Shown: in pieces, positions 15,734 to 24,937 of the stretch | Layout: each line of letters opens with the position of its first letter | Numbering within the stretch: position 1 is the first letter of the stretch | DNA from: Streptococcus mitis | GTDB taxonomy: Bacteria > Bacillota > Bacilli > Lactobacillales > Streptococcaceae | Length of the DNA stretch: 64,000 nt | Assembly (NCBI RefSeq): GCF_005144795.1 | Contig: NZ_SWFJ01000001.1 | Coordinates: 1 to 64,000 of the forward strand | Direction of reading: 5' to 3' | Made by a program: the position numbers and the translations under genes | Notes under the pieces: generated by a model | Databases searched by the model: none | Told to the model about the DNA's origin: nothing | What the model saw: the letters and a program-made list of their open reading frames with translations, nothing else

Positions 15734-17716
15734 CTACTTCACATGTTTTGCGAGTTCTTCTTGAGCTTTTTTGTTAGACTCTTCTTTTTCTTTCATCCAT
15801 TTTTCTTGAGCTTTTTGATACTCATCAACTGTCACAGCTTTATCCTGAATTTCTAGATATTTGTACAAGAGAGCTTCACTTGTTCCTTTGTTTCCAGAAT
15901 AAGCAAATGGAAGTGTGAATGGTACCATCTTAGACAACATTGGACGACCTGTCTGTGATGTTGTTGGAATAATCAAGGCACTATCTGTCAACCAAGCTTG
16001 GGCAGCAGCATATTTTTCATAACGTTTTGAAACGTTGCTAACTTCTTCACCAGCTTCTACAACCATCTTTTCATAATCTTCCAAACCAACTTTCTTAGCA
16101 GCAGCATTGTTAGTTCCAGAATCAAATCCTAGATAAGTCTTAGTATTTTCTCCAACAGATGGCTTGATGATATCAAGGTAAGTAGATGGGTCTGCAAAGT
16201 CTGGAGACCAACCAACGTTATCTGAGATATCCCAATCTTCGCCAGCAGCTGTTTCAGCAAAGTAAGTAATGTTGAAGACATCGTCTTTTTGAAGTTGTTG
16301 AATATCCACAACAACATTTTCTGTTCCCAAAGTTGCTTCAACTGATTGTTTGAAAGATTGAACACGTTGAACTTTTGTTGTGTTAGTTTGATCAACAGGC
16401 ATGTCCAAATGAATTGGGAACTGTACTCCTTCTGCCTGAAGAGCAGTCTTAGCCTTAGCAAATTCTGCTTTAGCTTTTTCAGGATTGTACAGACCGTCTT
16501 GAGCATCTGCTAAGTTAACATTACTCCACTCATCTCCGTAAGTTACCAATTTTTCTTTGACTAACTCACCAAAGTTTTTTCCATCTGCTTGTACAAATGT
16601 AGGAGGTACAAACAAGTTACGAAGAAGTTTAGTTGCCCCACTCGCACCATTGACCTGTGAAGCATAGGCTGTTCTGTCAAAACCAAATGCAAGTGCTTGA
16701 CGGAAGTCTTTGTTAAGAAGTGCTTTCTTAGTTGATGTCTTCTGTTCATCTGTAGTCTTAGATGTAAATTTATATGACTGACGATCAATGTTAGTACCTA
16801 CCAGGTAAGTAGTTGAATCCTGTTGGGTATAAACAATATTATCTTTAAATGATTTCTCAGTCTCTGGATAGCTAGCACTCGTTGGGAAGAGACGGGCCAT
16901 GGTGAAGCTTCCATCCTTGAAGGCTTCAGTCGGTTTGTTGGTATCTTGTCCATCCCAGAATGATAATTTGACCTTATCAATATGGACATTATCCTTATCC
17001 CAGTAGTTTGGATTTTTCGCAAATTCAACAGAAGATTTAGCTACAATAGATTTGAGCAAGAATGGACCATTGTAGAGAATGCTACTTGGATCTGTTCCTT
17101 TGGCAAAATCATCTCCCTTAGAATTTAAGAACTCTTCATTAACTGGAGCCATTACTCCCATTGTTGTCTTAGAATTCCAGAAACTTTCTGGTTTATTCAA
17201 AGTGTACTGAATTGTTTGATCATCAAGAGCCTTAATACCGACTTGTGAGAAATCTTTGATTTCACCTTTCACATAAGCATCCAATCCTTTGATTGAATCT
17301 TGCACAAGGTAAAGTCCATCTGATTTTTTATCTGCTGCATATTTTAGACCCGTAACAAAGTCTTGCGCTTTAACTGCTGCGTATTCTTCACCTTCAGATG
17401 TATACCATTTTGCGTCCTTACGAATAGTATAGGTATAAGTTAAACCATCTTTTGATACTGACCAGTCTTCGGCCATTGATGGTACAAAATTACCGTAACG
17501 ATCATTTTCTAACAAACCATCCACTACGTTGCTAGTGATATTTGCTGTCGCCGCCTTATTAGTTGTCAAATAGTTTAAGTTATCAGGATCCGTTTCATAA
17601 ATGTATGAGAATGTCTTCTCACCTTTAGCACCTGAACCTGAGCCAGAGCAAGCAGCTAAAACACCAGTTGCCAATAAAGTAACACCCGTAAGGGCAAGAA
17701 ATTTTGAACTTTTCAT
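15734..17716 (-). CDS. aliA: Oligopeptide-binding lipoprotein, AliA-like (flanks the polysaccharide locus)
   Basis: Substrate-binding protein (SBP family 5) that hands oligopeptides to the shared Ami permease; no permease genes lie beside it. It has 660 residues with a lipoprotein signal peptide ending LAAC at about residue 23, the SBP_5 signature region around 60-130 (VVDGLLENDRYGNFVPSMAE), and a Lys/Glu-rich C-terminal helix. AAAGGAG precedes the ATG. It closes the polysaccharide locus in the same place as pneumococcal aliA, which is the reason for the symbol. It has its own strong promoter and terminator, so it is a separate transcript. Two paralogues lie on the other side of the locus, with strong similarity along the whole length. 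AliA, AliB and AmiA are hard to tell apart without alignment. Confidence 0.85.
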   Translation of the reverse strand: MKSSKFLALTGVTLLATGVLAACSGSGSGAKGEKTFSYIYETDPDNLNYLTTNKAATANITSNVVDGLLENDRYGNFVPSMAEDWSVSKDGLTYTYTIRKDAKWYTSEGEEYAAVKAQDFVTGLKYAADKKSDGLYLVQDSIKGLDAYVKGEIKDFSQVGIKALDDQTIQYTLNKPESFWNSKTTMGVMAPVNEEFLNSKGDDFAKGTDPSSILYNGPFLLKSIVAKSSVEFAKNPNYWDKDNVHIDKVKLSFWDGQDTNKPTEAFKDGSFTMARLFPTSASYPETEKSFKDNIVYTQQDSTTYLVGTNIDRQSYKFTSKTTDEQKTSTKKALLNKDFRQALAFGFDRTAYASQVNGASGATKLLRNLFVPPTFVQADGKNFGELVKEKLVTYGDEWSNVNLADAQDGLYNPEKAKAEFAKAKTALQAEGVQFPIHLDMPVDQTNTTKVQRVQSFKQSVEATLGTENVVVDIQQLQKDDVFNITYFAETAAGEDWDISDNVGWSPDFADPSTYLDIIKPSVGENTKTYLGFDSGTNNAAAKKVGLEDYEKMVVEAGEEVSNVSKRYEKYAAAQAWLTDSALIIPTTSQTGRPMLSKMVPFTLPFAYSGNKGTSEALLYKYLEIQDKAVTVDEYQKAQEKWMKEKEESNKKAQEELAKHVK

Positions 17717-17745
17717 TATTTTTCTCCTTTGAAAACTTTCTATCC

Positions 17746-17774
17746 ATTATAGCCTCTTTTCACAAACATGTCAA
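17746..17774 (-). promoter_or_regulatory. Strong sigma-70 promoter of the aliA-like gene
   Basis: Minus strand: TTGACA, 17-base spacer, TATAAT, both hexamers perfect. The transcript would start about 20-25 bases before the AAAGGAG ribosome-binding site. Confidence 0.85.
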
Positions 17775-17899
17775 CAGAATTTTCAGAATCTTTGAATTAA
17801 TTTGATATATTCTGAAAAATAGTCTTAAAATGAATTACACGGATGATAGATTTCATAATATAGTTCTTTCATTCTCCACTTAAATCTCTCTTGATATAA

Positions 17900-17926
17900 G
17901 AAAAGAGGGAATCCAGTAATTCCCCC
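17900..17926 (-). terminator. Possible terminator of the polysaccharide operon
   Basis: GGGAAT and ATTCCC form a short stem just after the last gene of the operon, followed on the minus strand by TCTTTTCTTA. The stem is short and the T-run interrupted, so termination may be partial. Confidence 0.45.
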
Positions 17927-17953
17927 ATCTATCTATTTAAGAAATTTTTAGAT

Positions 17954-19009
17954 TCATTCATTTAAAGCTTGCAATGCGGAAAGAAGATATGAACCCTCAC
18001 GAATTTTTTGACCTACAGACTTAGCATTTTTGACCAAATCTTGATACTTTTCTTGAGACAAATGTTCCAATACTTCTTCTAAATCAAGTAAACTCTCAAC
18101 ACTAATTCCACACTCTTTTTCTAAGACGAAATTAGCCAAAGCAGATTGCCTCCAAACAATAATAGGAAAACCAGAAGCCAAATAAAGGGATGCCTTGTGG
18201 GAATTATTGTATCTCAAATACTCACCAAAGACTCCGCTACAGGTTTTAGAACTATCACCATCCCAGACTAAACCAAAGCTTCCTTCTAATGCTGAAGGAA
18301 GTTCATCTGGAAGGAATGAACCAAAATAAGTTTCATTGGATAGTTTTCTAGCCTCATCAAAACCAACACCATAGAGGTTATATGCTGGTCTTGCAGGCAA
18401 CTCATACAGGTAACCTGCTTTTTCTTGAGCTAAATTTCCAGCTACAATAATAGCCCCTTCCTTCGATAAATCTTCTTTATCCTGATAATTCGGGATCAGA
18501 TAGTCAAAAATGCCTAAACTAACTATTTTTTTCTCAGAAATTCCCTTATCAACAAGCACTGATTTCATAACTGGATTATGAGCAATAAGACCATCAGCTT
18601 GTTTCAAAAGACTTGACTCTTGAAGATGAACACGAATCTTATGCTTCAAGGGTACTGTATCCAAATTAGCATAGCGCAAAACTTCTAAATCATGGATAAT
18701 AAAGTGAACCTTCACTCCTTTACGTTGCATTCTTTTGACTAAATGAGTCGTAAAGAAACTATGATGAAGCATAGGAAATTGAATCAGTAGCTGATCCCCG
18801 TCCTTTAACTTAGAGATAGCTTTGGATAGTGCTTTAGCCTTGTGTCGTTGGGCTCTAATAGTCCCCATTTGATACCAATCATCTACCATTAATAACAAAG
18901 GACTATAGCCCTCACGAACTACTATTTCTTCAACATCATTTCGAGCTTTATTTCCCGCATTTCGAGCACCAGAATCCTTCAGAAATTCTTCTTTTAGATA
19001 ATATTTCAT
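17954..19009 (-). CDS. Probable galactofuranosyltransferase (nucleotide-sugar-dependent glycosyltransferase)
   Basis: A cytoplasmic glycosyltransferase of 351 residues with no membrane segment. The N-terminal half contains LLIQFPMLHHSFF and FIIHDLEVLR, and the C-terminal half carries the nucleotide-binding lobe around LVWDGDSSKTCSG. This layout resembles the two-lobed GT-B proteins of the Gtf3/beta-1,6-galactofuranosyltransferase group. It follows glf by 24 bases, so the substrate UDP-Galf would be made next door; this is the main reason for the call. It is the last gene of the cluster. It may correspond functionally to Wef-type Galf transferases of S. oralis coaggregation polysaccharide loci. 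The acceptor and linkage cannot be read from sequence, and a glucosyl or other hexosyl transferase is not excluded. Confidence 0.65.
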   Translation of the reverse strand: MKYYLKEEFLKDSGARNAGNKARNDVEEIVVREGYSPLLLMVDDWYQMGTIRAQRHKAKALSKAISKLKDGDQLLIQFPMLHHSFFTTHLVKRMQRKGVKVHFIIHDLEVLRYANLDTVPLKHKIRVHLQESSLLKQADGLIAHNPVMKSVLVDKGISEKKIVSLGIFDYLIPNYQDKEDLSKEGAIIVAGNLAQEKAGYLYELPARPAYNLYGVGFDEARKLSNETYFGSFLPDELPSALEGSFGLVWDGDSSKTCSGVFGEYLRYNNSHKASLYLASGFPIIVWRQSALANFVLEKECGISVESLLDLEEVLEHLSQEKYQDLVKNAKSVGQKIREGSYLLSALQALNE

Positions 19010-19033
19010 CTATCAATTTTATCCTTCATTATC

Positions 19034-20131
19034 TTATTTAAACTCTTCCTCTACAACATTTAGGGCACGTTCAATGACCACATGCATGTCGTAGTATTTG
19101 TAATCAGCTAAACGTCCACAGAAAATTACCTTATCATTCTGCACTGCTTCTTCTTGATATTTAGCAAACATAGCATTGTTTCTCTCATCATTGATTGGAT
19201 AATAAGGTTCATCACCACGTTTCCAATCAGCTGGGTATTCACGAGTAATAACCGTCTTCTCTTGTGTTCCGTATTCAAAGTGTTTATGCTCAATAATACG
19301 AGTATAAGGAATTTCACGTTCTGTGTAGTTTACAACAGCATTTCCTTGATAGTTTTCTTCATCTAGAACTTCATGCTCAAAACGAAGACTACGGTATTCT
19401 AACTCACCATGTTTATAGTCAAAGTATTGGTCAATCATCCCTGTAAAGACAACTTTTTCAGCAGAAGCTTCTAATTCCTGACGATTGGCAAAAAAGTCAA
19501 CTCCAAGTTCTACTTCAACATCTTTCAGCATATTTTCGATGATAACGTTATACCCCCCAATTGGAATACCTTGGTAACGGTCATTGAAGTAGTTATTATC
19601 AAAAGTCAAACGAACTGGTAGACGTTTGATGATAAACGGTGGAAGGTCAGTCGCGGAACGTCCCCATTGCTTTTCAGTATATCCTTTAATCAACTTTTCA
19701 TAAATATCTGGACCGATCAACTTGATAGCCTGTTCTTCCAAGTTTTTCGGTTCAACGTCTTTCATGTGAGCCGTTTGCTCAGCAATCTTATTTTTGACCT
19801 CTTGAGGAGTTTTTGTCCCCCACATAGCATAGAAAGTATTCATATTGAAAGGTAGATTATAAAGGCTACCCTTGTAATTAGCTACAGGCGAATTGATGTA
19901 GTTGTTAAACTCAGCAAATTGATTAACATAATCCCAAACTTTCTTATTAGAAGTATGGAAGATATGAGCACCATACTTATGAACATTAACACCTTCTACA
20001 TTCTCACAATAGATATTCCCACCAATGTGGTCACGTTTATCAATAACTTTTACTTTTTTTCCACGCTTTGTTGCTTCATAAGCAAAAATTGCTCCAGACA
20101 AACCAGCACCAACGATTAGATAATCATACAT
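19034..20131 (-). CDS. glf: UDP-galactopyranose mutase
   Basis: FAD enzyme interconverting UDP-galactopyranose and UDP-galactofuranose, the donor for Galf residues in the surface polysaccharide. It has 365 residues, the usual size. The N-terminal Rossmann motif (VGAGLSGAIFAYEA) and HIGGN region are present, as are the conserved GYTEKQWG stretch around residue 150 and the C-terminal GRLADYKYYDMH that binds FAD. AAAGGGG precedes the ATG. One base separates it from the upstream flippase gene, and a predicted galactofuranosyltransferase follows, so Galf is very likely a component of this strain's polysaccharide. Confidence 0.97.
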   Translation of the reverse strand: MYDYLIVGAGLSGAIFAYEATKRGKKVKVIDKRDHIGGNIYCENVEGVNVHKYGAHIFHTSNKKVWDYVNQFAEFNNYINSPVANYKGSLYNLPFNMNTFYAMWGTKTPQEVKNKIAEQTAHMKDVEPKNLEEQAIKLIGPDIYEKLIKGYTEKQWGRSATDLPPFIIKRLPVRLTFDNNYFNDRYQGIPIGGYNVIIENMLKDVEVELGVDFFANRQELEASAEKVVFTGMIDQYFDYKHGELEYRSLRFEHEVLDEENYQGNAVVNYTEREIPYTRIIEHKHFEYGTQEKTVITREYPADWKRGDEPYYPINDERNNAMFAKYQEEAVQNDKVIFCGRLADYKYYDMHVVIERALNVVEEEFK

Positions 20132-20132
20132 A

Positions 20133-21557
20133 TTACACCCCTTTATTTCTGAATAACTGTTGTTTTATATCTCGTAGATTTATAACTTTAAAAATCAAAA
20201 TCAAACTGATATAAATTATTGCCCCCAAAATAGCAGAAAGTCCTACATTTAACATGGACGGTAAATTCAATAAGTTTTTTACAAAAAACAGAATTCCATA
20301 CATCAATCCTGATGAAATCATAATTTTTATCATAGTTCCTATAATCGGAACATCTCTTAGATAAGAGCGAGTAAAGAATAACTGTATAGCCCAAACCAGA
20401 GACTCTGTTAAAACAGATACAATTGCTGCCCCTATATAGCCCAATTTGGGAAGAAAGAGAAGATTTAATCCGACACTAATAATAGCAGGAATTGTTGTTG
20501 AAAGCATGAACTCTCTATTTTTATTATGGGGAATCAAAATTTGAATCCCCATAATATTTGTCCAACCAATAAAGAACATTCTTAGAATCATAATAGCTAT
20601 TGCATAGCGTGCATCTTGAAAATCTTTTCCCAGAAAAAAGTTAACAAAATCATCGTTTATAATTAACGTACCTGCCATAATGGGGAAAATAACCAAATTA
20701 TAAATCAGAAATGACATCTCATGCATTTTATTAACTGCTTTATGATTTCCTGATGATAAAAGATTTGAAACTCGTGGTAACATGACACTTCCCAATGAAG
20801 TTACCAGGGTCAATAAAATATTGACAAGTTTCAATGCTTGATCATAGATTCCTACATCTTTTGTTGAAGCCAAAGCACCTAGCATTGTACGATCCAAAGT
20901 AACATAGAGCGATATGGCAATCTGAGGTAAAAACAATAAGATAACTGGCTTCAAATGCTGCTTAGCATATTCCCAATCAAAGTGCGGTTTCCCAATAAAC
21001 TCTCTTGCCGGCAACCACATACTTAATTGTCCCAACAATTCAAAAATGGTAAGCAAAAATACATATAAATATAGGTCGCTAGCTGATTTTATAAATAGAA
21101 AAATAGCAATGACGCCAACTAGTTTCACTGTAATATTTCTGACTGTAATTTTTCGAAAATCCTCTAAACCTTGGAATAGCCAAGAAATATCTAAACCTTT
21201 AGAAAGTAAACTTAATCCTAAAATATAAGCTACCGGGTTTTGCATTAACGAAAAAGTGAGACAAAGCAAAATATAGAGAGTCAGTGATAAGATGGTTGCT
21301 CCAAGTTGTAAAGTATAAATTCCCCAGAAATTTTTACGAATTGTTTTTCGATTACCAGAAATTTCCTTTGTACCATAATTGGCTACCCCTAAGGTAGCCA
21401 ACAGGATAAAGTAGGTAACAATAGAATTATAATAACCATAAGTTCCTAAATCATCAGAACTAAATACTCTGGTAACATATGGAGTCGTAATAATCGGTAA
21501 AATAATTACTAATAATTGATATGAAAGATTGTATGCATAATTTTTAAGAACCTTCAT
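20133..21557 (-). CDS. wzx: Polysaccharide repeat-unit flippase (Wzx)
   Basis: Predicted inner-membrane translocase moving undecaprenyl-diphosphate-linked repeat units to the outer face, where Wzy polymerises them. The 474 residues are largely hydrophobic with 12-14 predicted membrane segments and match the MATE/MOP polysaccharide-synthesis family: N-terminal YNLSYQLLVIILPIITTPYV and the FSSDDLGTYGYYNS region are typical. It follows a 150-base spacer after wzy that holds a strong promoter, and is followed at one base by glf. No strong Shine-Dalgarno is adjacent to the ATG; a seven-codon reading frame with GAGGA upstream overlaps it, so translation may be coupled. It is AT-rich compared with wzg-wze. 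Confidence 0.92.
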   Translation of the reverse strand: MKVLKNYAYNLSYQLLVIILPIITTPYVTRVFSSDDLGTYGYYNSIVTYFILLATLGVANYGTKEISGNRKTIRKNFWGIYTLQLGATILSLTLYILLCLTFSLMQNPVAYILGLSLLSKGLDISWLFQGLEDFRKITVRNITVKLVGVIAIFLFIKSASDLYLYVFLLTIFELLGQLSMWLPAREFIGKPHFDWEYAKQHLKPVILLFLPQIAISLYVTLDRTMLGALASTKDVGIYDQALKLVNILLTLVTSLGSVMLPRVSNLLSSGNHKAVNKMHEMSFLIYNLVIFPIMAGTLIINDDFVNFFLGKDFQDARYAIAIMILRMFFIGWTNIMGIQILIPHNKNREFMLSTTIPAIISVGLNLLFLPKLGYIGAAIVSVLTESLVWAIQLFFTRSYLRDVPIIGTMIKIMISSGLMYGILFFVKNLLNLPSMLNVGLSAILGAIIYISLILIFKVINLRDIKQQLFRNKGV

Positions 21558-21581
21558 AGGGGGGCATATTCCTCACTTAAC

Positions 21582-21619
21582 TACTATTATAAACGGCGAA
21601 AATTAATCTGTCCAAAAAT
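21582..21619 (-). promoter_or_regulatory. Internal promoter between wzy and wzx
   Basis: Minus strand: TGGACA (21609-21614), 17-base spacer, TATAAT (21586-21591). Five of six and six of six matches make this one of the best promoters in the locus. It would drive wzx-glf-Galf transferase separately from the main operon promoter. Confidence 0.7.
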
Positions 21620-21708
21620 GATTATGTGAAATATATTAAACCTTTTTGACACATAAATAACTTAACTAGCCTCTACTTAGAGCTAAGGATACATATAACA
21701 CAAGAACT

Positions 21709-22854
21709 TTAAACATCTTGATAATTATACCTATACTTGCTCCAAGAAATACCCATCAATAATAATAATGGATTGTACATTAATTCAAAAAATTGTGGAT
21801 CAAACATTGAGTGAAGTATCAATACAATAAAAACAAGCATCTCAACTGTATTAAAGTATCCTCTTTTATTTAGTTGGTAAAAACTATACCAAATAACAAC
21901 TAGTAGAATCACTCCATAATGCAACAAAATATTTACAAAAGATGAATCAACGTATAAATAATTATCAAAAACAGACGTAGCCCTTTGTTGTAATTCCCAA
22001 TCAATTCTTTGACCAAACATATGTACACCATATAATGATAATGTCTTATGTCCTAAACTAAGTCTTCCCGTCAAAGCTACGTTTAAAATTTGAAATAATT
22101 TACTGTTTGCGTTATAAAAATAAGTCAAAATGATAGGAATAAGAACCCCTGCAGTCAACGTAATTTTACCAATGGCATTCAGGATTTTTTGACTAACTAC
22201 TTTATTTTTGAATATGTACACCAATACTAATGCTAGAATTGAAAGAAAGAAAGCTGATTTCGTATCAGTATTCACGTAAAAATAATAATTCAGTATTCCA
22301 AGCATTAGAATTTCTGATAATCTGATTTTACTTTTTCTTAAATATAGATATACTAAAGTCAGATGAAATAAATAATTAGCACCGAGACTAACATATTGAT
22401 ATCCTTGGCTAAAACGGAATCGTCCTCCTAATTGGACTCTCAGCGTATTTTCAATTATGCCTAACTTTAATAGACCATATATGGAAATCATTAAGAGAAC
22501 AATCGAGACTGTCCAGAGAATCAATACTTTTCTAAAATTCACATTGCTTATAGAAATAACAAATAGGATTGTTGAGATTATTGTGAGAGCATCAAAAAGT
22601 TTATGTGTTGTAATCCCGATAATGATAGCCAAGCAGAAAGTTGAAAAGAAGAATATCAGAAACTTACTTGAGTGTCTCTCTAATAGTAGTTTAAACAGAA
22701 GTATGACAATAGACACTATCATAGCAACTATTCGAAAACGATAAATTTCAGGGTATTTATAGACTAAGTTTGTTTGAGCTATAAAATTAAAAAGCAACCA
22801 AATAAAGAAAGCTGAAAAATATAATAACTCTGATAATTTTATTTTTATTTTCAT
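21709..22854 (-). CDS. wzy: Polysaccharide polymerase (Wzy)
   Basis: Predicted integral membrane polymerase joining lipid-linked repeat units. The 381 residues contain about ten hydrophobic segments, with a long extracytoplasmic loop in the C-terminal half (about 255-310, containing RLSLGHKTLSLYGVHMFGQR), the usual topology of O-antigen/capsule polymerases. Sequence conservation in Wzy is poor, so the call rests on topology, position between glycosyltransferase genes and wzx, and the absence of another candidate. The gene is very AT-rich, as is normal for wzy, suggesting transfer. A 23-base gap separates it from the upstream GT2 gene. Confidence 0.85.
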   Translation of the reverse strand: MKIKIKLSELLYFSAFFIWLLFNFIAQTNLVYKYPEIYRFRIVAMIVSIVILLFKLLLERHSSKFLIFFFSTFCLAIIIGITTHKLFDALTIISTILFVISISNVNFRKVLILWTVSIVLLMISIYGLLKLGIIENTLRVQLGGRFRFSQGYQYVSLGANYLFHLTLVYLYLRKSKIRLSEILMLGILNYYFYVNTDTKSAFFLSILALVLVYIFKNKVVSQKILNAIGKITLTAGVLIPIILTYFYNANSKLFQILNVALTGRLSLGHKTLSLYGVHMFGQRIDWELQQRATSVFDNYLYVDSSFVNILLHYGVILLVVIWYSFYQLNKRGYFNTVEMLVFIVLILHSMFDPQFFELMYNPLLLLMGISWSKYRYNYQDV

Positions 22855-22877
22855 ATATTTACCTAAGTTTGTTTAAA

Positions 22878-23843
22878 TTATCCAATCTTATTTCGAATAG
22901 TGTTATACAATTTTGCAGATACTAGAAACAATATATATTTCAATTTATTTTTCCTTGTAACATTTGGATTCGGAACAACATCTTTGAAATATTGAATGTA
23001 TTCTTTGCGTACCTTATTAACTTCGTGATACATCTTGGAACCTAGTAATGCATGGACAATGTGAAAACCATTAAAAACATACCGTACATTTAAGGCTCTA
23101 CGCATTTCTTGGTTGGTTGAATAGTCTCGTTCTACATAACTCCTATTGCAATCCATTGCCTTGTAAAAGTCTAGAAGTTTTGTACTATATGCAGCATTCA
23201 CGGTACTTCCTGGTCTCCGATAATATTTATATAGATGAATGAATCCTACCGCAATCTCTCTACCTGCTGCAATATGTTCATAGGCAATCGATAAATCTTC
23301 ATATATCATTCCCTCTGGATAAGGATATTTTAATAAAATATCTTTCTTATAAAGTTTTCCCCCAGGAGACGTGCCTATACTATTCCCGTAAAACATTTGA
23401 ACAAGAGCTTCATCTTTATCTAGTTTCTTACTATTTTCTAATGAAAAACTCTCGCCTATACTATTTATTTTATGATCTCTTACTTCAACAATTGAGGTCA
23501 CAACCAAATCGACGTCATATTTGTCTCTTAAATCAACTAAATATTCAACCGCTCTTAAATCATAATAGTCGTCTGAGTCTAGAAACATAATCCAGTCAGA
23601 GGAAGCCTCTTTCACTCCTATATTTCTAGCCCTAGATTGTCCGCCATTTTCAATATGGAAAACTTTAATTCTGTCATCTTCTCGAGCATATTGGTCACAA
23701 ATTTCTCCAGAACTATCCGTCGAACCATCGTCTACCAGAATAATCTCGATATTCTCATAGGTCTGCTTTCTTAAACTGCCTACACTATATTGAAGATAGT
23801 TCTCGACATTGTACACTGGTATAACAATAGAAACATTATCCAT
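22878..23843 (-). CDS. Family 2 glycosyltransferase
   Basis: Cytoplasmic, inverting GT-A glycosyltransferase of 321 residues. Recognisable features are the N-terminal VSIVIPVYNVENYL, the UDP-sugar-binding VDDGSTDSSGE at about 37-47, and the metal-binding FLDSDDYYD at about 92-100. It starts inside the TAATG overlap with the epimerase gene, so translation is coupled. The C-terminal third lacks membrane helices. It is predicted to add one sugar to the growing repeat unit; donor and linkage cannot be deduced. CpsJ/WchA-cluster GT2 enzymes in streptococci add Gal, Glc, GlcNAc or Rha. Confidence 0.9.
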   Translation of the reverse strand: MDNVSIVIPVYNVENYLQYSVGSLRKQTYENIEIILVDDGSTDSSGEICDQYAREDDRIKVFHIENGGQSRARNIGVKEASSDWIMFLDSDDYYDLRAVEYLVDLRDKYDVDLVVTSIVEVRDHKINSIGESFSLENSKKLDKDEALVQMFYGNSIGTSPGGKLYKKDILLKYPYPEGMIYEDLSIAYEHIAAGREIAVGFIHLYKYYRRPGSTVNAAYSTKLLDFYKAMDCNRSYVERDYSTNQEMRRALNVRYVFNGFHIVHALLGSKMYHEVNKVRKEYIQYFKDVVPNPNVTRKNKLKYILFLVSAKLYNTIRNKIG

Positions 23844-24937
23844 TATGATAATCCTTCCAAAATGATATCAACAATACGCTCACAAGCTTTTCCATCTCCA
23901 TATGGATTACTTGCTTTACTCATCTTGCTGTACTCTGTTTCATCTTCTAGAAGCAGTTTGAAATTAGTATAAATATTTTCTTCTTCTGTTCCTACTAATT
24001 TCAAGGTTCCTGCAGCAATCCCCTCTGGACGTTCTGTTGTATCACGCATTACCAATACTGGTTTACCTAAAGAAGGTGCTTCTTCTTGTACACCACCCGA
24101 ATCTGTTAAAATCATGTAGCTTTGATTCATAAAATTATGGAAATCAATGACTTCTAGAGGTTCAATGATTTGCATACGTTCATTATCACCAAACACTTTA
24201 CTTGCTAACTCACGAACTTTAGGATTCTTGTGAATAGGATATACGACTTTAACATCTTCAAACTCATTCAGGATACGATTAACTGCATTAAACATATTTT
24301 CCATGGGTTGACCAAGATTTTCACGTCTATGGGCTGTCAGCATGATTAGTTTACTGTCCTTAGCCCACTCTAAAATAGGATGATCATAATGATCTTGAAC
24401 AGTTGTCTTCAAGGCGTCGATGACAGTATTTCCAGTAACATAGATATTCTCTCTTCCCTCTTTTAGAAGATTCTCTTTAGCCACTTCTGTCGGAGCAAAA
24501 TTGAAATCCGCAATAATTGAAGTAGTTTGACGATTGAATTCTTCAGGAAATGGGCTTTGAAGATTATAAGTTCTCAATCCTGCCTCTACATGTCCAACTT
24601 TAATCCCCATATAAAATGCAGCTAAAGCTGTCGCAAAAGTGGTTGTAGTATCCCCATGAACAAGAACAATATCTGGTTTTTCCTGCTCTAAAACTGCTTG
24701 AATTTTATCTAAAATACTTGTCGTGATTGTAAATAGTGTTTGATTTGCCTTCATAATTCCTAAATCATAATCAGGAACAACTTTAAAGACATCTAAAACT
24801 TGCTCTAACATTTCTTTATGTTGGCCAGTTACACACACAAGTGTTTTGATTGAATCATTTTTCTTCAGTTCATTCACTAAGGGACACATTTTTATTGCTT
24901 CTGGACGCGTCCCAAAAACTAACATTACTTTTTTCAT
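23843..24937 (-). CDS. mnaA: UDP-N-acetylglucosamine 2-epimerase (non-hydrolysing)
   Basis: Converts UDP-GlcNAc to UDP-ManNAc in the cytoplasm. The 364 residues match the WecB/MnaA family: VFGTRPEAIKMCPLV at the N-terminus, VHGDTTT near 95, GHVEAGLRT near 115, TAHRRENLG near 200 and the SGGVQEEAPSLGKPV signature near 285. It overlaps the upstream GT4 gene by four bases (ATGA) and the downstream GT2 gene by one. Housekeeping copies exist in some streptococci for teichoic acids, but the placement beside a TagA/WecG-family transferase suggests dedicated supply of UDP-ManNAc for this polysaccharide, as in pneumococcal serotypes 19F/19A. Confidence 0.95.
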   Translation of the reverse strand: MKKVMLVFGTRPEAIKMCPLVNELKKNDSIKTLVCVTGQHKEMLEQVLDVFKVVPDYDLGIMKANQTLFTITTSILDKIQAVLEQEKPDIVLVHGDTTTTFATALAAFYMGIKVGHVEAGLRTYNLQSPFPEEFNRQTTSIIADFNFAPTEVAKENLLKEGRENIYVTGNTVIDALKTTVQDHYDHPILEWAKDSKLIMLTAHRRENLGQPMENMFNAVNRILNEFEDVKVVYPIHKNPKVRELASKVFGDNERMQIIEPLEVIDFHNFMNQSYMILTDSGGVQEEAPSLGKPVLVMRDTTERPEGIAAGTLKLVGTEEENIYTNFKLLLEDETEYSKMSKASNPYGDGKACERIVDIILEGLS

